DNA from: Saccharomycopsis malanga
Taxonomy: Eukaryota > Ascomycota > Saccharomycetes > Ascoideales > Saccharomycopsidaceae
Direction: 5' to 3'
Assembly (NCBI GenBank): GCA_004014935.1
Contig: CP025323.1
Coordinates: forward strand, 3,073,115 to 3,137,114
Length of the DNA stretch: 64,000 nucleotides
The notes under the pieces were generated by a model. It did no database searches and was not told where the DNA came from. It worked only from the letters and a program-made list of their open reading frames with translations. Positions 61,860-64,000 of the stretch are shown in pieces (the stretch's first letter is position 1; every line of letters begins with the position of its first letter). The position numbers and the translations under genes were made by a program.

Positions 61860-62560
61860 GTGGCATGAATATATGTGTTTTAAAGTAGCATTTAGGGATC
61901 GAAAACTGTAGGCTGGATAACAGTTAGGTTATGTGTATATTATGTTGATGCGGTAGACGCAATATGATGAAACTGTATGGAGTTCATGTCAAGCACATTA
62001 ATATATTCTTTATGGATAAAGGGGTGTTAAAGAGGGGAAGGAATGTACATGGCTGGAAATATAAGAAATTGTTATTATCAGTATATAGGTGAAGGAACGT
62101 ATTGGACTTGAAATGTATTATTATAGAGGAGATGTAATATCAAGATATGGATTTCGAGTGAATGGAGAAAGGGTAAAACGATAGGCCACTATATAAAAGA
62201 ATAGGAAAAGCCAATGGCTTGGGTATTGCTTGATAAATGTAGGCAATAAGAAAGAGTAAATAAAAAGAGAAAATCAAAGGGAATGAGAGCATGCAAATCA
62301 AAACATAAAATAAAGGGGATTAATATATTTGCTGGATGAGAGAGGATAGGACAGGGAGAATATAGGAGATTTACCAGCCAAGATAGGTATTTGAGTTGAA
62401 AGGAAAATAGTGGATAGAGTAGTGAGATACATGCAAAGGAGCTGAAAGGTTGCAGACAGGTACTTGTACACGTATGTGAAGCTAAACAAAGAGAAAATAG
62501 GATTGACTGAGTGCCAGTAGGTATTTGGAGGCAATATGAAGTAGTAAAGGAAACAAATGT
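61860..62560. other. Subtelomeric transition region
   Basis: About 0.7 kb with no gene, in which the plus strand becomes gradually richer in A and G. A short minus-strand frame (62298-62534) is a by-product of this composition. Confidence 0.45.
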
Positions 62561-63279
62561 TGGGAGAATTGATGAGATATGTTGAAGAAGTTTTAGGAGT
62601 AGAAGGATTATAGATTAGGGATTAATATAGATTGAAGAGTCAGACTGCACTGGTTTGGAGAGATTATTTAAGAGAGAAAGTAAGATATGTAGTTATGGAT
62701 GACAGGGGTATTAAAAACAGAGAGAAAGCAGAGAAGGAGAAGATTTTTAAAGAAGAAAAAGGAAATAACAGGGTATATAAAGAAGGATAAGAAGTAGATA
62801 GAAAGTAAGTTAGCAGAGTATTGAAGAGTATATAGTAATGAAAGAAATTTAAAGAAGGAAAGGAGATTAAGGAGAAAGAGAAAGGAACAAGTAGAGAAAA
62901 TAGTAGGGAGAAGAAGGAGAGATAGGATTGTGGAGATATTAAAATTTTGATAGTAATTATGAAAAAAAATAGATTTGGATAATATTGAAAAAAGTAAAGT
63001 TGAAGAGGATTTAACAGTATGGGTGAAGGTTAATGACGAGTAAAAAATTAAAAGCAAAGGAAAAGAAAAATTTAAGATTTTTTTTTATAGATTGAAAGAG
63101 AATGAGCAGGAGATGGATATAGAGATGAATAAAGAGAAGGAAAAAGAGTAATAAGAGAGATTATTAAGAATAAAAGGGATAAAGGGATAGTGGGAAGAAG
63201 AGAAAGAGGAGAATAAAGGAGGCAAAAGGGGGAAGAAAGGAAGGCTATAGAAAATAGGGGATGTTAGGGGATTAGCTTG

Positions 63280-63347
63280 GGAGATAATTAAGTAGAGGAG
63301 ATAATTAAGTAGAGGAGATAATTAAGTAGAGGAGATAATTAAGTAGA
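63280..63347 (+). repeat. 17-bp tandem repeat, 4 units
   Basis: Four perfect copies of GAGATAATTAAGTAGAG at 63280, 63297, 63314 and 63331, then a partial fifth (GAGAT). Confidence 0.93.
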
Positions 63348-63400
63348 GGAGATTGAACAAAAGAATAGATTAGAATAAATATTAAGAAAATAAGGTAGCG

Positions 63401-63512
63401 AAGTAGTAAAGTAGTAAAGTAGTGAAGTAGTGAAGTAGTGAAGTAGTGAAGTAGTAAAGTAGTAAAGTAGTAAAGTAGTAAAGTAGTAAAGTAGTAAAGT
63501 AGTGAAGTAGTG
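63401..63512 (+). repeat. 8-bp tandem repeat, 14 units
   Basis: Fourteen units of AAGTAGTA or AAGTAGTG. The last base varies A/G in blocks, which suggests spread by slippage or unequal exchange. Confidence 0.92.
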
Positions 63513-63758
63513 AAGTGCTAAGGAGGCAAGGTAGTGAGGTAGTGAGGTAGTAAAATAGCAAGGGACAAGGACTAGAGGAGGCAAGGATGTGAGGAAGCAG
63601 GGTAATAAGGAAGCCAATAAGCGAGAAGGCAGGGTATCAAGGAGGTAAGGATGGGAGAATGAGAGGTAGTTAGTAGGTAAGGATGCGCAAAAGCAGGGTG
63701 ACAGAATGTGAGATAGTGAGGAGAAGGGCGGGTGAGGGTGTGAGGTATGTTAGGAAGT

Positions 63759-64000
63759 GGGGTAAGGGTGTCAGTGGGGTAAGGGTGTCAGTGTGGGGTA
63801 AGGGTGTCAGTGGGGTAAGGGTGTCAGTGGGGTAAGGGTGTCAGTGGGGTAAGGGTGTCAGTGGGGTAAGGGTGTCAGTGTGGGGTAAGGGTGTCAGTGG
63901 GGTAAGGGTGTCAGTGGGGTAAGGGTGTCAGTGGGGTAAGGGTGTCAGTGGGGTAAGGGTGTCAGTGGGGTAAGGGTGTCAGTGGGGTAAGGGTGTCAGT
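63759..64000 (+). repeat. Telomere array, 14 units
   Basis: Fourteen copies of GGGGTAAGGGTGTCAGT (17 bases); two of them (starting at 63776 and 63863) carry an extra GT and are 19 bases long. The G-rich strand runs 5' to 3' to the right, so this is the right telomere, and the window ends after a complete unit. Long regular units are typical of CUG-clade yeast telomeres. Confidence 0.93.

Larger units (their letters stand above)
62560..63758. repeat. Purine-skewed subtelomere with nested short repeats
   Basis: The plus strand is dominated by A and G for about 1.2 kb. It includes a 17-bp tandem repeat (63280-63347), an 8-bp tandem repeat (63401-63512) and related AGG/GAGG words such as GGAGGCAAGGATG and GCAGGGTA further right. 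The G share rises toward the telomere. Open frames on the minus strand (62668-63057, 63339-63617) are repeat products. Confidence 0.75.

Noticed and set aside
62668-63057. Minus-strand 129-codon hydrophobic frame
   Set aside because: The composition (F, L, S, Y) is that of any pyrimidine-rich strand; no conserved features.
63339-63617. Frames with repeated YYFTTSL-type words in the subtelomere
   Set aside because: They come directly from the 8-bp tandem repeat and purine-rich DNA and are not likely genes.

Overview
The window looks like the right end of a chromosome of an ascomycete yeast, most likely of the CUG-Ser (Candida/Debaryomycetaceae) group. The evidence is: AT-rich DNA with compact, mostly intronless genes; three short introns with GTAAGT or GTATGT donors and (T/A)ACTAAC branch sites placed a few bases before the acceptor; almost no CTG codons in the highly expressed genes; a ribosomal-protein promoter with Cbf1- and Tbf1-type motifs; and a telomere built of long (17 or 19 bp) regular units, as in this clade, instead of the irregular TG1-3 of Saccharomyces. 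The species cannot be named from the sequence alone. Proteins were read with the standard code, so any CTG-encoded leucine may really be serine.

Left part (1-32.3 kb), housekeeping and cell-surface genes: a Dal5/Tna1-type transporter; a small hypothetical protein; a GPI wall protein carrying a PIR-type motif; an Sls1-like mitochondrial protein; a CSC1/OSCA-type channel; a two-exon Ref2/PNUTS-like PP1 regulator; a Vps64/Far10-like FHA tail-anchored protein; a SET-domain lysine methyltransferase; a large Rho-GEF-like protein with a duplicated module; an Arg81-type zinc-cluster factor; and a small GPI protein.

Middle part (33.7-50 kb), conserved metabolic and RNA genes: SWT1 and THI80 (divergent), MIX17 and CAB5 (divergent), a D-2-hydroxyacid dehydrogenase, SPE3, two tandem Git1-type glycerophosphodiester/phosphate transporters, and GPN3 with an intron inside its P-loop. 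Diverged dispersed repeats and a tRNA-like relic lie around GPN3.

Right part (50-64 kb), thinning toward the telomere: a zinc-cluster regulator with a C-terminal DNA-binding domain and about 3 kb of empty upstream DNA, RPL30 with its autoregulatory kink-turn, a DHA2 drug/H+ antiporter, about 2 kb of empty DNA, a decayed gene relic, a strongly purine-skewed subtelomere with nested short tandem repeats, and 14 telomere units ending at the last base.

The most noteworthy points are the telomere unit and its graded purine-rich subtelomere, the DH-PH-CNH-DH-PH-like architecture of the Rho-GEF-like protein, the hidden 5' exon of the Ref2-like gene, the conserved RPL30 kink-turn, the dispersed repeat family and the subtelomeric pseudogene.
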